A stretch of 40,196 nt of DNA from Anaerocolumna sp. (GTDB lineage Bacteria; Bacillota; Clostridia; Lachnospirales; Lachnospiraceae). The notes beneath the pieces are model-generated. The model was not told the DNA's origin. It saw nothing but the letters and a program-made list of their open reading frames with translations, and searched no databases. Numbering within the stretch: the first letter of the stretch is position 1; each line of letters starts with the position of its first letter. The translations under genes were made by a program, and so were the position numbers. The stretch is from NCBI GenBank assembly GCA_029239455.1, contig JAQZAX010000003.1, forward strand, positions 1-40,196. The letters run 5' to 3'. Shown in pieces: positions 18,734 to 28,880 of the stretch.

Positions 18734-20788
18734 ATGGAGACAAATAACAGCGCGAAGAACAATTTGAAAACCACAAGTATAAAAACCACCAGTATAAAAA
18801 CGAAAAGTATAAAAACCAGACTAATACTCAGTTTCATTGGGTTAATTTTATTATCTTCCATTGCGTTAGGTGTAATTACCAGAAGGGTCGCCAGCAATAT
18901 TATCACCAATGAGGCCAGGAAAACAATCACGGAAATGGCTTTTGAAGCTGCCAGATTGGAAGAAGGACGGTTAGAAACCCAAAAGAAAACTTTGGAGCTA
19001 ATTACTGTCATAGACGGGATGGATGGTATGGATTGGAAAGTACAGCAGCCAATCCTAACGAATATGCTGGAGCATACTGCATTTAAAGAATTAGGGGTAG
19101 TGCAGATGGACGGAACAGTGAGCTATTCTGCAGGCAGTACAATACAAATAGAAAAATCAGATCCTGTAATGCAAGCATTAGTAAGTGGAAATGCTGTTAT
19201 TCACTTTGGTATCAGTCCAAGTTCGGGTGAATTAGTGCTAGTCCAGGCAGTGCCAATCAAAAAGGATGGTCAGATAGTAGGAGGATTACTTGGCCGCAGG
19301 GATGGGGAAGTATTAAGTGTCATGGCTGATGATACGGGCTATGGCGAAGAAGGTTTTGGATATATCATTGACGGAAAAGGTACTATCATTGGTCATAAAG
19401 ACAGGGAATATGTAACCAGCCAGAGTAACATAATAGAACAGGCCAAAAGTGACAATAATATGGCTTCTACTGCGGCAGTTTTGCAGGAAGCCTTAAACAA
19501 CAAAAATGGCACAGGGGAATACAATTATAATGGAAATCAGCGATTTGTAGGTTATTCGGCGATCAATGGAACTGATTGGATCTTCATTTTAGTTGCCAAT
19601 CGAAGCGAGATCTTAGCACCTATTGTAACACTACAAAATTATATCATTTTGATTGTTGTTCTAGTGCTAATTATAAGTATTGTCATTACGTATTTCATAG
19701 GACATTCCATAACCAAGCCGGTGATTGATACGGTAGCCTATGCCAATAAGGTTGCTGGTCTTGATTTAACCGAAAATGTAAAACCAAAATATTTAACAAT
19801 GAAAGATGAAATCGGAGATTTAGCTAAGGCACTTCAAAGCATCACCAATGGTGTCAGAAATATCATCGGAGAAATCAATAATTCCGCAGAACAGATGGCA
19901 GCCTCCTCAGAAGAGTTAACGGCAACTTCGCAGCAGACAGCCACTGCGTCACAGGAAGTAGCAAAAACCGTGGAAGAAATTGCCCAGGGAGCATCGGAAC
20001 AGGCTAAGCATACGGAAATAGGTTCCACGCAAGCTATTCAATTAGGAGCTACCATTGAAAAAGTGCAAGGATATATCAGTAATGTAAATTCATCGTCAAC
20101 AAAAGTAACAGATGTAGTATCCGAGGGGTTAAAAGAAATTGATGCCTTAAGTAAAATAACTGAGGAAAGCACGGAAGCCGTAGAGGAAATTTACCAGGTT
20201 ATTATGAAAACAAATGAAAGCTCCAATAAGATTGGTGAGGCAAGTAGTGTCATTGAATCCATAGCAGCTCAGACTAATTTGTTATCTTTAAATGCAGCCA
20301 TAGAGGCAGCAAGAGCGGGTGATGCCGGCAGGGGATTTGCAGTCGTTGCAGAAGAAATCAGAAAACTTGCAGAGCAGTCTTCCAATTCTACCAAGTTGAT
20401 AAATGAAATTGTAAGCGAGTTACAAGGTAATACAAGTAATGCAGTACAAACTATGCATAGAGTAACGGGCATATCACAAGAGCAATCAAACAGTGTTAAT
20501 AATAGTAAGAATAAATATAAATTAATTGCAGAATCCATGAATGAATCCATAGCGGCAGTAAAACAGCTGATTACCTCAGGAGAAGAGATGGATATGATGC
20601 GGCAGGAAATTCTGGATGTTTTAGAAAGCCTTTCTGCAATTGCAGAAGAAAATGCGGCAGCTGCAGAAGAAGCTTCAGCGTCTACGGAGGAACAAACTGC
20701 ATCCGTAGAAGAAATCGCAGGAGCAAGTGACAGTTTATCTGGTTTGGCACTGAATCTGCACAATTTAGTTGCGAAGTTCAAGCTTTAG
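18734..20788 (+). CDS. methyl-accepting chemotaxis protein (Cache-like sensor, HAMP, MCP signalling domain)
   Basis: [43 protein letters not shown] hairpin tip; two TM segments; GGAGG before ATG 18734. Confidence 0.92.
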   Translation: METNNSAKNNLKTTSIKTTSIKTKSIKTRLILSFIGLILLSSIALGVITRRVASNIITNEARKTITEMAFEAARLEEGRLETQKKTLELITVIDGMDGMDWKVQQPILTNMLEHTAFKELGVVQMDGTVSYSAGSTIQIEKSDPVMQALVSGNAVIHFGISPSSGELVLVQAVPIKKDGQIVGGLLGRRDGEVLSVMADDTGYGEEGFGYIIDGKGTIIGHKDREYVTSQSNIIEQAKSDNNMASTAAVLQEALNNKNGTGEYNYNGNQRFVGYSAINGTDWIFILVANRSEILAPIVTLQNYIILIVVLVLIISIVITYFIGHSITKPVIDTVAYANKVAGLDLTENVKPKYLTMKDEIGDLAKALQSITNGVRNIIGEINNSAEQMAASSEELTATSQQTATASQEVAKTVEEIAQGASEQAKHTEIGSTQAIQLGATIEKVQGYISNVNSSSTKVTDVVSEGLKEIDALSKITEESTEAVEEIYQVIMKTNESSNKIGEASSVIESIAAQTNLLSLNAAIEAARAGDAGRGFAVVAEEIRKLAEQSSNSTKLINEIVSELQGNTSNAVQTMHRVTGISQEQSNSVNNSKNKYKLIAESMNESIAAVKQLITSGEEMDMMRQEILDVLESLSAIAEENAAAAEEASASTEEQTASVEEIAGASDSLSGLALNLHNLVAKFKL
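18770..18814 (+). repeat. 3 x 15-bp tandem repeat in the MCP N-terminus
   Basis: accacaagtataaaa / accaccagtataaaa / acgaaaagtataaaa, encoding [15 protein letters not shown]. Confidence 0.9.
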
Positions 20789-20884
20789 TTGGATATGGGG
20801 ACATCATAGCTTAAACAGAAAGGGAGATGGGGGAAAATAAAGGGACATTTTAGAGTATTCGACGCATTTAAGAAATTACCCATT

Positions 20885-21667
20885 GTGCCGAACAGGAATG
20901 AACTTGAAAACGAGAGGAATCAGCTTAGTGAGATAGCAAAAGATATTGAAAAAGCAATAGTAAAAGAGGAATTTACACTGTATTATCAACCCCAGTTTGA
21001 CTTAAAAACTGGCAAAATTACAGGTATGGAAGCCCTAGTACGATGGATTCATCCGGTACGGGGGATGATTTCCCCGGCAATATTTATCCCATTTGCAGAG
21101 GAATCGAAACAGATCTATGCATTAGAGAAGTGGATATTTAGAAATGCTTTGCAGCAAAAAGCCCAGTGGGAAAAAGATGGTAGGAGGCATTTAGAGCTGG
21201 CAATCAACATATCAAGTAAAACATTGGGAAGCGAAGCAGCTTTTCATGAGATAGAAGAGATAATGCTGCGCTATAAAGTTGATTACACATCGGTGGTAAT
21301 TGAGATAACAGAAACAGCTTTGCTTGTGGATATGGAGCTGGCCGCAAAGCGAGTACATCGTCTTAAGAAGTTTGGGGTTAAAATAGCATTAGACGATTTT
21401 GGAACAGGATATTCCTCTCTGATGCATCTAAAAACATTACCCATAGACATAATCAAAATTGATAGAAGTTTCGTAGCCTTAGTACCGGAAGAGGAAAAAG
21501 ATACAATTATTATCAAAAATATTGTATCCTTTGCCCGTGATTTAAAATACCGCGTCGTAGCAGAAGGAATAGAAAAACAAGAACAGCTAGAGTTTTTAAG
21601 AGAAATCTCCTGTGAATCAGGGCAAGGCTTTTTGCTATGTAAACCAATAAGGTGTCAGGCACCATGA
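20885..21667 (+). CDS. EAL-domain c-di-GMP phosphodiesterase, apparently C-terminally truncated
   Basis: FTLYYQPQFDLKTGKITGMEALVRW...ALDDFGTGYSSLMHLKTLPIDIIKIDRSFV...VVAEGIE...GQGFLLCKPI then RCQAP* from repeat copy 7; start uncertain (GTG, weak RBS). Confidence 0.8.
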   Translation: MPNRNELENERNQLSEIAKDIEKAIVKEEFTLYYQPQFDLKTGKITGMEALVRWIHPVRGMISPAIFIPFAEESKQIYALEKWIFRNALQQKAQWEKDGRRHLELAINISSKTLGSEAAFHEIEEIMLRYKVDYTSVVIEITETALLVDMELAAKRVHRLKKFGVKIALDDFGTGYSSLMHLKTLPIDIIKIDRSFVALVPEEEKDTIIIKNIVSFARDLKYRVVAEGIEKQEQLEFLREISCESGQGFLLCKPIRCQAP

Positions 21668-21725
21668 ACAAAATGTGAACGGATATTACATATCCGTTCA
21701 TATTTTGTTCACGGTGCCTGACACC
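21651..21725. repeat. palindromic hairpin element, copy 7 (type B)
   Basis: GGTGTCAGGCACCATGAACAAAATGTGAACGGATATTACATATCCGTTCATATTTTGTTCACGGTGCCTGACACC; flanks caataa/ttattg extend the stem. Confidence 0.95.
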
Positions 21726-21742
21726 TTATTGTAAAAAAATGA

Positions 21743-21771
21743 TTGATTACAATTTCTTGCTGTGCTATAAT
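21743..21771 (+). promoter_or_regulatory. candidate sigma-A promoter for the second MCP gene
   Basis: TTGATT, 17-nt spacer, TATAAT. Confidence 0.5.
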
Positions 21772-21883
21772 CTACCATTATGCAACCTATACACATAAAT
21801 GGAAAAAAGCAATTTTGAGAGCTTTTTAGTCTCAAATTATTGATTACTTCTACAGGACGGAGAAATAGGAAGGGAGCAGCACG

Positions 21884-24100
21884 GTGAAAAGATTTTTTAT
21901 AAAGATTAAGAATTTTATAAGGAACAAAAGAGCTCATAAAAACATAAGAGTTAAGAGAAGGTTCGGGAAGCGCAGCATTTTTAAAAGTAAAAGATTTCTA
22001 CAAAGTGAAAATATCATGTTAAATGAAAGCACAGTAATAACTGAAAGTGGTAAAATAGGTAAAAGAAATAAAATAGGTAAGAGAAATACAACTAGCAATG
22101 GCAATAAGACAAAGAAGAGCATAAAAATCAGATTAATTCTTAGCTTTATGGGATTAATTTTATTATCGTTACTAGGACTTGGTACCATAGCCATAACCAT
22201 AGCCAGCAATCTTCTAATTGGAGAAGCCAAGATTACAATCACGTCCTTAGCGGAAGAAGCAGCCAGATTAGAAGAAAGCCGTTTGGAAACACAGAAGAAG
22301 GCTTTGGATGTCATAGCATCTATGAACGAAATCCGGGAAATGGACTGGGAAGTTCAAAAAGAATTTCTTAAGAATCTGATTTCTGTTACCGGTTTTTATC
22401 AATTAGGAGTCATGCAGATGGATGGTTCCGTTGCTTATTCCAACGGAAATACATTCCAATATGACCAGACGGATCCTATACTAAAAGCCTTAACAGTTGG
22501 TAAGTCTGCAATCGATTTTAGTATTAATCCAAGTACTAAAAAATTAGTATTACTTCAGGCCGTTCCAATTAAAAAAGAAGGTAAAATTGTTGGTGCATTA
22601 ATAGGAAACAGAGATGGTAATGCCTTAGGTAATATGGCGGCTGATATGGGATATGGTGAAGAAGGATATGGCTTCATTATTGATGGCACTGGAACTATGA
22701 TCGGCCATGAAGACACACAAAAAGTAATGAGCCAATTTAATCCAATCGAAATGGCAAAAACGGATGACAATTATTCTACAATGGCCAAAACTATTAACGA
22801 AGCATTAGAATTAAAACACGGAACTGGCCAGTATACCTATGAAGGAAGAGAAGAATTTGTTGGGTATGCAACCATTGGCGAAACCAATTGGATCTTTGTT
22901 CTGGCAGCCAGTAAAAATGAAATATTAGCATCTATTGCAACCATGCAGAAGTTAATGATATTTATTATTGCCACTGTGTTAGTCATTAGTATAGTGTTAA
23001 CCTATATTCTGGGAGTATCTATTACGAAACCGGTGATTGGCACTGCAAACTATGCCAATAAAATTGCTAACCTTGACTTAACGGAAGATGTTAACCACAA
23101 ATATATGAAAATGGATGATGAAATTGGTCATTTGGCCAAGGCATTGCAAAGCATTACGGATAGTATACGAAATATCATAAGTGAAATTAATAATTCTTCT
23201 GAGCAAATGTCTGCTTCAGCGGAAGAATTAACCGCAACTTCCCAGCAAACAGCCACTGCATCCCAGGAAGTAGCAAGAACGGTCGAAGAAATTGCACAGG
23301 GAGCGTCAGAACAGGCGAAACATACTGAAGAAGGCTCATCCAAGGCTGTTTTATTAGGAACAACCATCGAAAAAGTGCAGGGATACATCGGTAATGTAAA
23401 TTCTTCTTCCCATAAAGTAACCCAAGTAGTATCCGAAGGATTACAAGAAATTGATTCTCTAAGCAAAATTACGGAAGAAAGTACTGCTGCTGTAGAAGAA
23501 ATCTACCAGGTTATTATGAAAACAAATGAAAGTTCTAATAAAATTGGTAAAGCAAGCAGTGTAATTGAATCCATAGCAGAACAGACGAATTTATTATCCT
23601 TAAATGCGGCCATAGAGGCAGCAAGAGCAGGGGATGCAGGCAGGGGATTTGCTGTAGTTGCTGACGAAATCAGAAAGCTGGCAGAGCAGTCTTCTAATTC
23701 TACCAAACTCATAAATGAAATTGTAAGCGAATTGCAAAGCAATACATTCAGTGCAGTAAATACAATGCAAAGAGTAACTGCCATTTCAAATGAGCAGGCA
23801 AGTAGTGTAAATAACAGTAAAGATAAATACAAATTAATTGCAGATTCCATGAAAGAATCCATAGCAGCCGTAGAACAGTTAAGTGCTTCCGGAGAAGAGA
23901 TGGATCAGATGAGACAAGAGATTCTGGATGTCCTTGGAAATCTATCATCCATTGCTGAAGAGAATGCGGCAGCAGCGGAACAAGCATCTGCTACAACGGA
24001 AGAACAGACTGCATCCGTTGAAGAAATTGCAGCGGCAAGCGACAGTTTATCCGAGTTGGCACTTAATTTACATGGGCTAGTTACGAAGTTTAAAATATAG
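21884..24100 (+). CDS. methyl-accepting chemotaxis protein, paralog of 18734-20788
   Basis: same architecture and near-identical signalling domain; 18-bp duplication (aaaataggtaaaagaaat/aaaataggtaagagaaat) at 22052-22087 in the N-terminus. Confidence 0.92.
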   Translation: MKRFFIKIKNFIRNKRAHKNIRVKRRFGKRSIFKSKRFLQSENIMLNESTVITESGKIGKRNKIGKRNTTSNGNKTKKSIKIRLILSFMGLILLSLLGLGTIAITIASNLLIGEAKITITSLAEEAARLEESRLETQKKALDVIASMNEIREMDWEVQKEFLKNLISVTGFYQLGVMQMDGSVAYSNGNTFQYDQTDPILKALTVGKSAIDFSINPSTKKLVLLQAVPIKKEGKIVGALIGNRDGNALGNMAADMGYGEEGYGFIIDGTGTMIGHEDTQKVMSQFNPIEMAKTDDNYSTMAKTINEALELKHGTGQYTYEGREEFVGYATIGETNWIFVLAASKNEILASIATMQKLMIFIIATVLVISIVLTYILGVSITKPVIGTANYANKIANLDLTEDVNHKYMKMDDEIGHLAKALQSITDSIRNIISEINNSSEQMSASAEELTATSQQTATASQEVARTVEEIAQGASEQAKHTEEGSSKAVLLGTTIEKVQGYIGNVNSSSHKVTQVVSEGLQEIDSLSKITEESTAAVEEIYQVIMKTNESSNKIGKASSVIESIAEQTNLLSLNAAIEAARAGDAGRGFAVVADEIRKLAEQSSNSTKLINEIVSELQSNTFSAVNTMQRVTAISNEQASSVNNSKDKYKLIADSMKESIAAVEQLSASGEEMDQMRQEILDVLGNLSSIAEENAAAAEQASATTEEQTASVEEIAAASDSLSELALNLHGLVTKFKI

Positions 24101-24103
24101 AGC

Positions 24104-24176
24104 GGTGTCAGGCACCCTTACAATTTTCTTACGAAAGTGAAACTTTCGTAAGAAATTCGTAAGGGTGCCTGACACC
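24104..24176. repeat. palindromic hairpin element, copy 8 (type A)
   Basis: GGTGTCAGGCACCCTTACAATTTTCTTACGAAAGTGAAACTTTCGTAAGAAATTCGTAAGGGTGCCTGACACC between convergent genes. Confidence 0.95.
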
Positions 24177-24181
24177 GTTTT

Positions 24182-25111
24182 TCACACTGTTTTTATTACT
24201 ACTACTTCACCTTCCATCGTATATTCACCATATCCGGCAGGCAATATAAAGTGATCGCCTTTTACAATAGGAGTTCCGTCAATGTTTCCTTCTCCTTCAA
24301 CTACACTTAATATCGTAAAGGGTTCTTTTTGCTTAAAGGATTGGGAACCATTTACCCAAAGCTTGCTTACAGTATAATAGTCGCAGGAGATGAGATGCTC
24401 TACAGTAGCATTTTCAAATTCTATTATATTTCTGTCAGCGATTACTTCTTCATGAGGACAAGTTATCACATCAATGCATTTATTAATATGCAATTCTCTT
24501 GGCTTGCCATCAGACAGACGGTCATAATCATATAAACGATAAGTAATATCGCTGCTTTGCTGCGTTTCTAAGATTAAAGTACCTGTCTTAATTGCATGTA
24601 CGGTGCCAGGTTCAATCTGAAAGAAATCTCCCTTTTTAATAGGCAGTACCCGAATTAGATCGTTCCATTTCTGATTATCAATCATATCTTTTAATTCTGT
24701 TTTATCTTTCGCGTTATGCCCAATTACTATTTTACCGTCCGGGTCACAATCTAAGATATACCAGCACTCTGTTTTACCTAAAGCTCCATTTTCATGTTCT
24801 GCCGCATACCTATCATCCGGGTGTACCTGAATGCTTAAGTCATTTTTGGCATCAATAATTTTTACCAGTAATGGAAACACATCTCCCCTTACATTTCCAA
24901 ATAGTTCCGGGTGATTCTTCCATAAGCTGCTCAGTTTTTCTCCTTTAAACAACCCGTTTTTTACTGTGCAGTCTCCGTTTGCATGAGCACTCACTGCCCA
25001 GCATTCTCCCGTGTGATCACTTGGTATGTCATAGCCAAAATCGGATTTTAAGCGGCTGCCACCCCAAATCATTTCCTTTAGTACAGGTTCTAAAAATAAA
25101 ATATCTTTCAC
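24182..25111 (-). CDS. manA: mannose-6-phosphate isomerase, class I
   Basis: FLEPVLKEMIWGGSRLKSDFGYDIPSDHTGECWAVSAHANGDCTVKNG...LSIQVHPDDRYAAEHENGALGKTECWYIL. Confidence 0.9.
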   Translation of the reverse strand: MKDILFLEPVLKEMIWGGSRLKSDFGYDIPSDHTGECWAVSAHANGDCTVKNGLFKGEKLSSLWKNHPELFGNVRGDVFPLLVKIIDAKNDLSIQVHPDDRYAAEHENGALGKTECWYILDCDPDGKIVIGHNAKDKTELKDMIDNQKWNDLIRVLPIKKGDFFQIEPGTVHAIKTGTLILETQQSSDITYRLYDYDRLSDGKPRELHINKCIDVITCPHEEVIADRNIIEFENATVEHLISCDYYTVSKLWVNGSQSFKQKEPFTILSVVEGEGNIDGTPIVKGDHFILPAGYGEYTMEGEVVVIKTV

Positions 25112-25474
25112 AGTAACCTCCTATTAGTTATAATTCTTACTGATAATTCTTCACTCAATTCTTTAGAGAAACCTTCACTCAATCCTTCACTTAAAACCAC
25201 GCAGAAATGAAAATACCAGATTCAAAAATATAGTATCATATTTGTGATAAGAATGAAACCTTATAAATTTGTTGATGACATTAAAATAATTTGATTGATT
25301 GGAGTAGAACTGATTGAACGGGAATCAGTGAAAAGACTTCATTAAAATCCGAATCAATTAAAACAAGTTAATTATAAGTCTAAAAACCTAAATATATGTA
25401 TATGGACACGTTAAATATAACATGTTAATATAGGTATCAGAAAGGCTATTTTTATTATACGGAGGTAAATTAAC

Positions 25475-26350
25475 ATGTTATTTGGTGCATTAGAAGCAGG
25501 CGGAACTAAGATGGTACTGGCAGTTGGCAACGAATATGGTGAAATAATGGAAGAGATTTCAATTCCTACAAAAGAACCAGACACTACAATTCCATTGATT
25601 ATTGATTACTTTAAAGAGAAAAATATCAGCGCTTTGGGGATTGGTTCCTTTGGACCCATTGATTTAAATGATGAATCAAGTACCTATGGGTATATAACAA
25701 CAACACCAAAACTTGCCTGGGCAAATTATGACATTGTAGGCATTATGAAGAAGGCACTTTCTATTCCCATTGGCTTTGATACGGATGTGAATGGTTCGGC
25801 GTTAGGAGAAGCAACCTGGGGAATTACCAAAGGGCTTTCTTCTAGTGTCTATATTACCGTTGGTACAGGTGTAGGAGTTGGAGTATACATAAATGGAAGT
25901 CTTTTACATGGAATGCTGCATCCGGAGGCTGGTCATATACTGTTACAAAGACATCCGGATGATAATTTTGAAGGAGTTTGCCCTTATCACCCGAATTGTC
26001 TCGAGGGTTTAGCCTCTGGACCAGCCATTGAGAAACGCTGGGGGGAAAAAGCATCTGATTTAGTGGATAAACAAGAAGTGTGGGAGCTGGAAGCTTATTA
26101 TCTTGCACAAGCCATGGTAAACTATATATTAACACTTTCCCCTAAGCGCATTGTTTTAGGCGGTGGTGTAATGCATCAAATGCAATTGTTTCCATTGATT
26201 CGCACCCAGGTAAAAACATTTTTGAACGGTTACGTTAAAACGAAAGAGTTAGATAATCTGGATGAATATATAGTACCCGCCTCACTGGAGGATAAGCAGG
26301 GGATCATGGGTTGTATTCAGTTAGCAAAGCTTAGGTGTCAGGCACCGTGA
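25475..26350 (+). CDS. ROK-family fructokinase/glucokinase-like sugar kinase
   Basis: FGALEAGGTKMVLAVG, ALGIGSFGPIDL, GFDTDVNGSALGEATWG, TVGTGVGVGVYINGSLLHG, HPEAGHILL; terminal RCQAP* from repeat copy 9. Confidence 0.9.
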   Translation: MLFGALEAGGTKMVLAVGNEYGEIMEEISIPTKEPDTTIPLIIDYFKEKNISALGIGSFGPIDLNDESSTYGYITTTPKLAWANYDIVGIMKKALSIPIGFDTDVNGSALGEATWGITKGLSSSVYITVGTGVGVGVYINGSLLHGMLHPEAGHILLQRHPDDNFEGVCPYHPNCLEGLASGPAIEKRWGEKASDLVDKQEVWELEAYYLAQAMVNYILTLSPKRIVLGGGVMHQMQLFPLIRTQVKTFLNGYVKTKELDNLDEYIVPASLEDKQGIMGCIQLAKLRCQAP

Positions 26351-26407
26351 ACAAAATGTGAACGGATATGAACATCTGTTCACATTTTATTCACGGTGCC
26401 TGACACC
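26334..26407. repeat. palindromic hairpin element, copy 9 (type B, 74 bp)
   Basis: GGTGTCAGGCACCGTGAACAAAATGTGAACGGATATGAACATCTGTTCACATTTTATTCACGGTGCCTGACACC. Confidence 0.95.
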
Positions 26408-26460
26408 AAAGTAATGAAACTATGATAATATAATAAAAATAGAATATAAGGAGGTACACT

Positions 26461-26808
26461 ATGAATTTATTTGATACATTAGAAAAGGTAGGCGACACTA
26501 TTACAACACAAGGACAGGAAGTTGTAAAGAAGGCGAAAGAGGTTACAGAGAATGTGAAACTGAATGCCCAGATTCGTGAACAGGAGAACAAGTTAAAAGA
26601 TGCATATGCGGTTATTGGCAAGCTCTATTATGAAGAGAATAGAGATGCACAGGAAGAGAAATATGCGGATGCTTTTAAAACCATAGAACAGATTATTGAG
26701 AAAATAATAGAATTAAAGGGTACACAAACCTGTGAAAACTGTGGTACACAAGTAGATAAGGACGCAGTGTATTGCAGTAAGTGTGGAAGTAGGTGTCAGG
26801 CACCATGA
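26461..26808 (+). CDS. small zinc-ribbon protein
   Basis: CENCGTQVDKDAVYCSKCGSR, then CQAP* from repeat copy 10; AGGAGG RBS. Confidence 0.75.
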   Translation: MNLFDTLEKVGDTITTQGQEVVKKAKEVTENVKLNAQIREQENKLKDAYAVIGKLYYEENRDAQEEKYADAFKTIEQIIEKIIELKGTQTCENCGTQVDKDAVYCSKCGSRCQAP

Positions 26809-26866
26809 ACAAAATGTGAACGGATATGTAATATCCGTTCATTTTTTGTTCATGGTGCCTGACACC
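26792..26866. repeat. palindromic hairpin element, copy 10 (type B)
   Basis: GGTGTCAGGCACCATGAACAAAATGTGAACGGATATGTAATATCCGTTCATTTTTTGTTCATGGTGCCTGACACC. Confidence 0.95.
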
Positions 26867-26879
26867 AATTCTACACATA

Positions 26880-26927
26880 TTTTTCACACATTTTTCATTG
26901 TTTTTCGTTAGAATTATGTAGTAATAT
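26880..26927 (+). promoter_or_regulatory. candidate activator-dependent promoter upstream of the SLH/efflux operon
   Basis: TTTTTC at 26880, 26891, 26901 (period 11/10) overlapping a weak TTGTTT-18-TAATAT. Confidence 0.35.
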
Positions 26928-26977
26928 ATGGGAAGTAGGCGTGGGGCTGTTATAACAATATGAGAAGGAGAAAGAGT

Positions 26978-28861
26978 ATGAAGAGAAAACGTGCATCCCA
27001 ATTAATGGCAATCATGATTGCGCTGTTAGCAGTTTTAGCACCGGCAGAGACCATAATGGCTGCAGATAGTGTAAACACAACCGCACAGATTATTCAGGCT
27101 ATGGGAATTATGAACACAGAGAGAGGCAGCAGTAATAGTGAATCAGCGACGGTTACCAGAGCAGAATTTGCGCAGATGTTGACTAATATGTCAACATTAA
27201 AAGACACAACTGCAGAGAAAAGCAACACATCGTTATTTAAAGATGTCTCCAAGGACTATTGGGCATCGGGTTACATAGAGACGGCGATTACCTGGGGGTG
27301 GATGTCAGGCTATTTAGATGGCACATTTTTGCCAAACAACGCTATTACTCTTCAGGAAGCAGTCAATGGCGTTTTAAAATTATTGGGATACACCAGCGCA
27401 GATTTTACCGGAAGTATTGGTTCGGGGCAGATGGCGCTTTACACTTCTAAGGGCTTAAATGCGAATATTTCGAAAACAGCAAAACAGACCCTTACCAGAA
27501 AAGATATCTCAAATCTATTGTATAACACCCTAACCACCACAGGAAAAGACGGTAAAATATATGCAGAAACCCTGGGATATTCCTTAGATGAAAATGGAGA
27601 GATAAACTATCTTTCTGTCATAAACACGGATATGGAAGGCCCCATTGTTGCTGATGATAACTGGAAGACAGAGATTCCATTTTCCATAACTTCTTCTGTT
27701 ACCTTCTATCGCAACGAAACGAAGAGCAATCTGACCGAAACCCAGGAATACGATGTTTTGTACTATTCTGAGAACATCAATACCATCTGGGCATACGACA
27801 ACAAAGTTACCGGAACGGTAAAAGACATCTATCCCAACCGATTGTCACCGTCTTCAGTAAATATTGGCGGAAATGAATACACAATAGGTACAAATGCAAT
27901 GGCTTATGAGTTCTCCACCCTGGGAAATGTTGATGCAGGAGACACGGTCACCATTTTGCTTGGCAAAGAGGATACCGTTGTGGGAGTACTTAGTTTAGAT
28001 GAATATAACACTACCATAACCGGAATTGTTACAAAGATTGGTGAGCATATGTCAACCGATGAAGAAGGTGATTACATTTACACCAACTACGTGGAGTTTG
28101 TGGATGCTAAAGGAAGTGTATTTCAGCAGGATTATGACATGACGTATCTTTCATTTTCAGAAGGCAACATTGCCCGGGTTACTTATAAAGATGGAGAGGC
28201 GACCGTTAGCAAATATGAAATGGAGAGCAGAAATTTCGGAGATAATACATTTTCAAGTGACGCCAGCATGCTAGGCGGTATTCCCCTTGCGTCAAACGTT
28301 AAGATTTTAGATTATTCTGAGGGTAACTATATCACCATTTATCCGGATAGACTTGCAAATGTAATCTTAGGAGGCAGCACCGTTCTTTATTATGAAATGA
28401 ATTCTATCGGCGAAATTACACAGCTGATTCTAAATAATGTTACCGGAGATTTATATGAGTATGGTGTGATTACAGGAATCACATTTACAGGTTCTGGCAC
28501 TGCCACACTAAATTATATGCTTAATGGCACCTCATACACTACAAACCCACAGCTAGAGAAGGGCTACAATCTTGATGCTGGTCCAAAAGGCTTCTTGTTT
28601 GAGGGCAACATCCTTTCAGACACCCTGACATTGACAGCAGTAGACATAGTATCTGTGGGAACTGCCACGGTTCAATCTTCAGACGGCAAATACCCCATGT
28701 CTGACAACGTTCTAGTATATTACCTTGTAAATGGTAAATATGCAGCAACAACTCTTGATAAAGTATCGGATAAAACAAAATATGAGTTAACCGGATATTA
28801 CGACAAAACCATACTTACCGGCGGACAGGTCAGAGTTATAATAGCAGAGAAGATAAATTAA
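26978..28861 (+). CDS. S-layer homology (SLH) domain protein
   Basis: signal peptide; TRAEFAQMLTNM...SLFKDVSKDYWASGYIETAITWGWMSGYLDGTFLPNNAITLQEAVNGVLKLLGY. Confidence 0.85.
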   Translation: MKRKRASQLMAIMIALLAVLAPAETIMAADSVNTTAQIIQAMGIMNTERGSSNSESATVTRAEFAQMLTNMSTLKDTTAEKSNTSLFKDVSKDYWASGYIETAITWGWMSGYLDGTFLPNNAITLQEAVNGVLKLLGYTSADFTGSIGSGQMALYTSKGLNANISKTAKQTLTRKDISNLLYNTLTTTGKDGKIYAETLGYSLDENGEINYLSVINTDMEGPIVADDNWKTEIPFSITSSVTFYRNETKSNLTETQEYDVLYYSENINTIWAYDNKVTGTVKDIYPNRLSPSSVNIGGNEYTIGTNAMAYEFSTLGNVDAGDTVTILLGKEDTVVGVLSLDEYNTTITGIVTKIGEHMSTDEEGDYIYTNYVEFVDAKGSVFQQDYDMTYLSFSEGNIARVTYKDGEATVSKYEMESRNFGDNTFSSDASMLGGIPLASNVKILDYSEGNYITIYPDRLANVILGGSTVLYYEMNSIGEITQLILNNVTGDLYEYGVITGITFTGSGTATLNYMLNGTSYTTNPQLEKGYNLDAGPKGFLFEGNILSDTLTLTAVDIVSVGTATVQSSDGKYPMSDNVLVYYLVNGKYAATTLDKVSDKTKYELTGYYDKTILTGGQVRVIIAEKIN

Positions 28862-28880
28862 GCATAGAGAGGTAGCAGAT

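Noticed and set aside
19834-23987. Minus-strand ORFs opposite the MCP genes
   Set aside because: Occur at the same place in both paralogs because they mirror the conserved MCP signalling domain; Ser/Ala/Val-rich shadow translations.
21513-27001. ORFs such as 21513-21701, 26391-26621 and 26693-27001 containing VHILFMVPDT or WCQAP
   Set aside because: Translations of the palindromic elements and antisense DNA, not genes.
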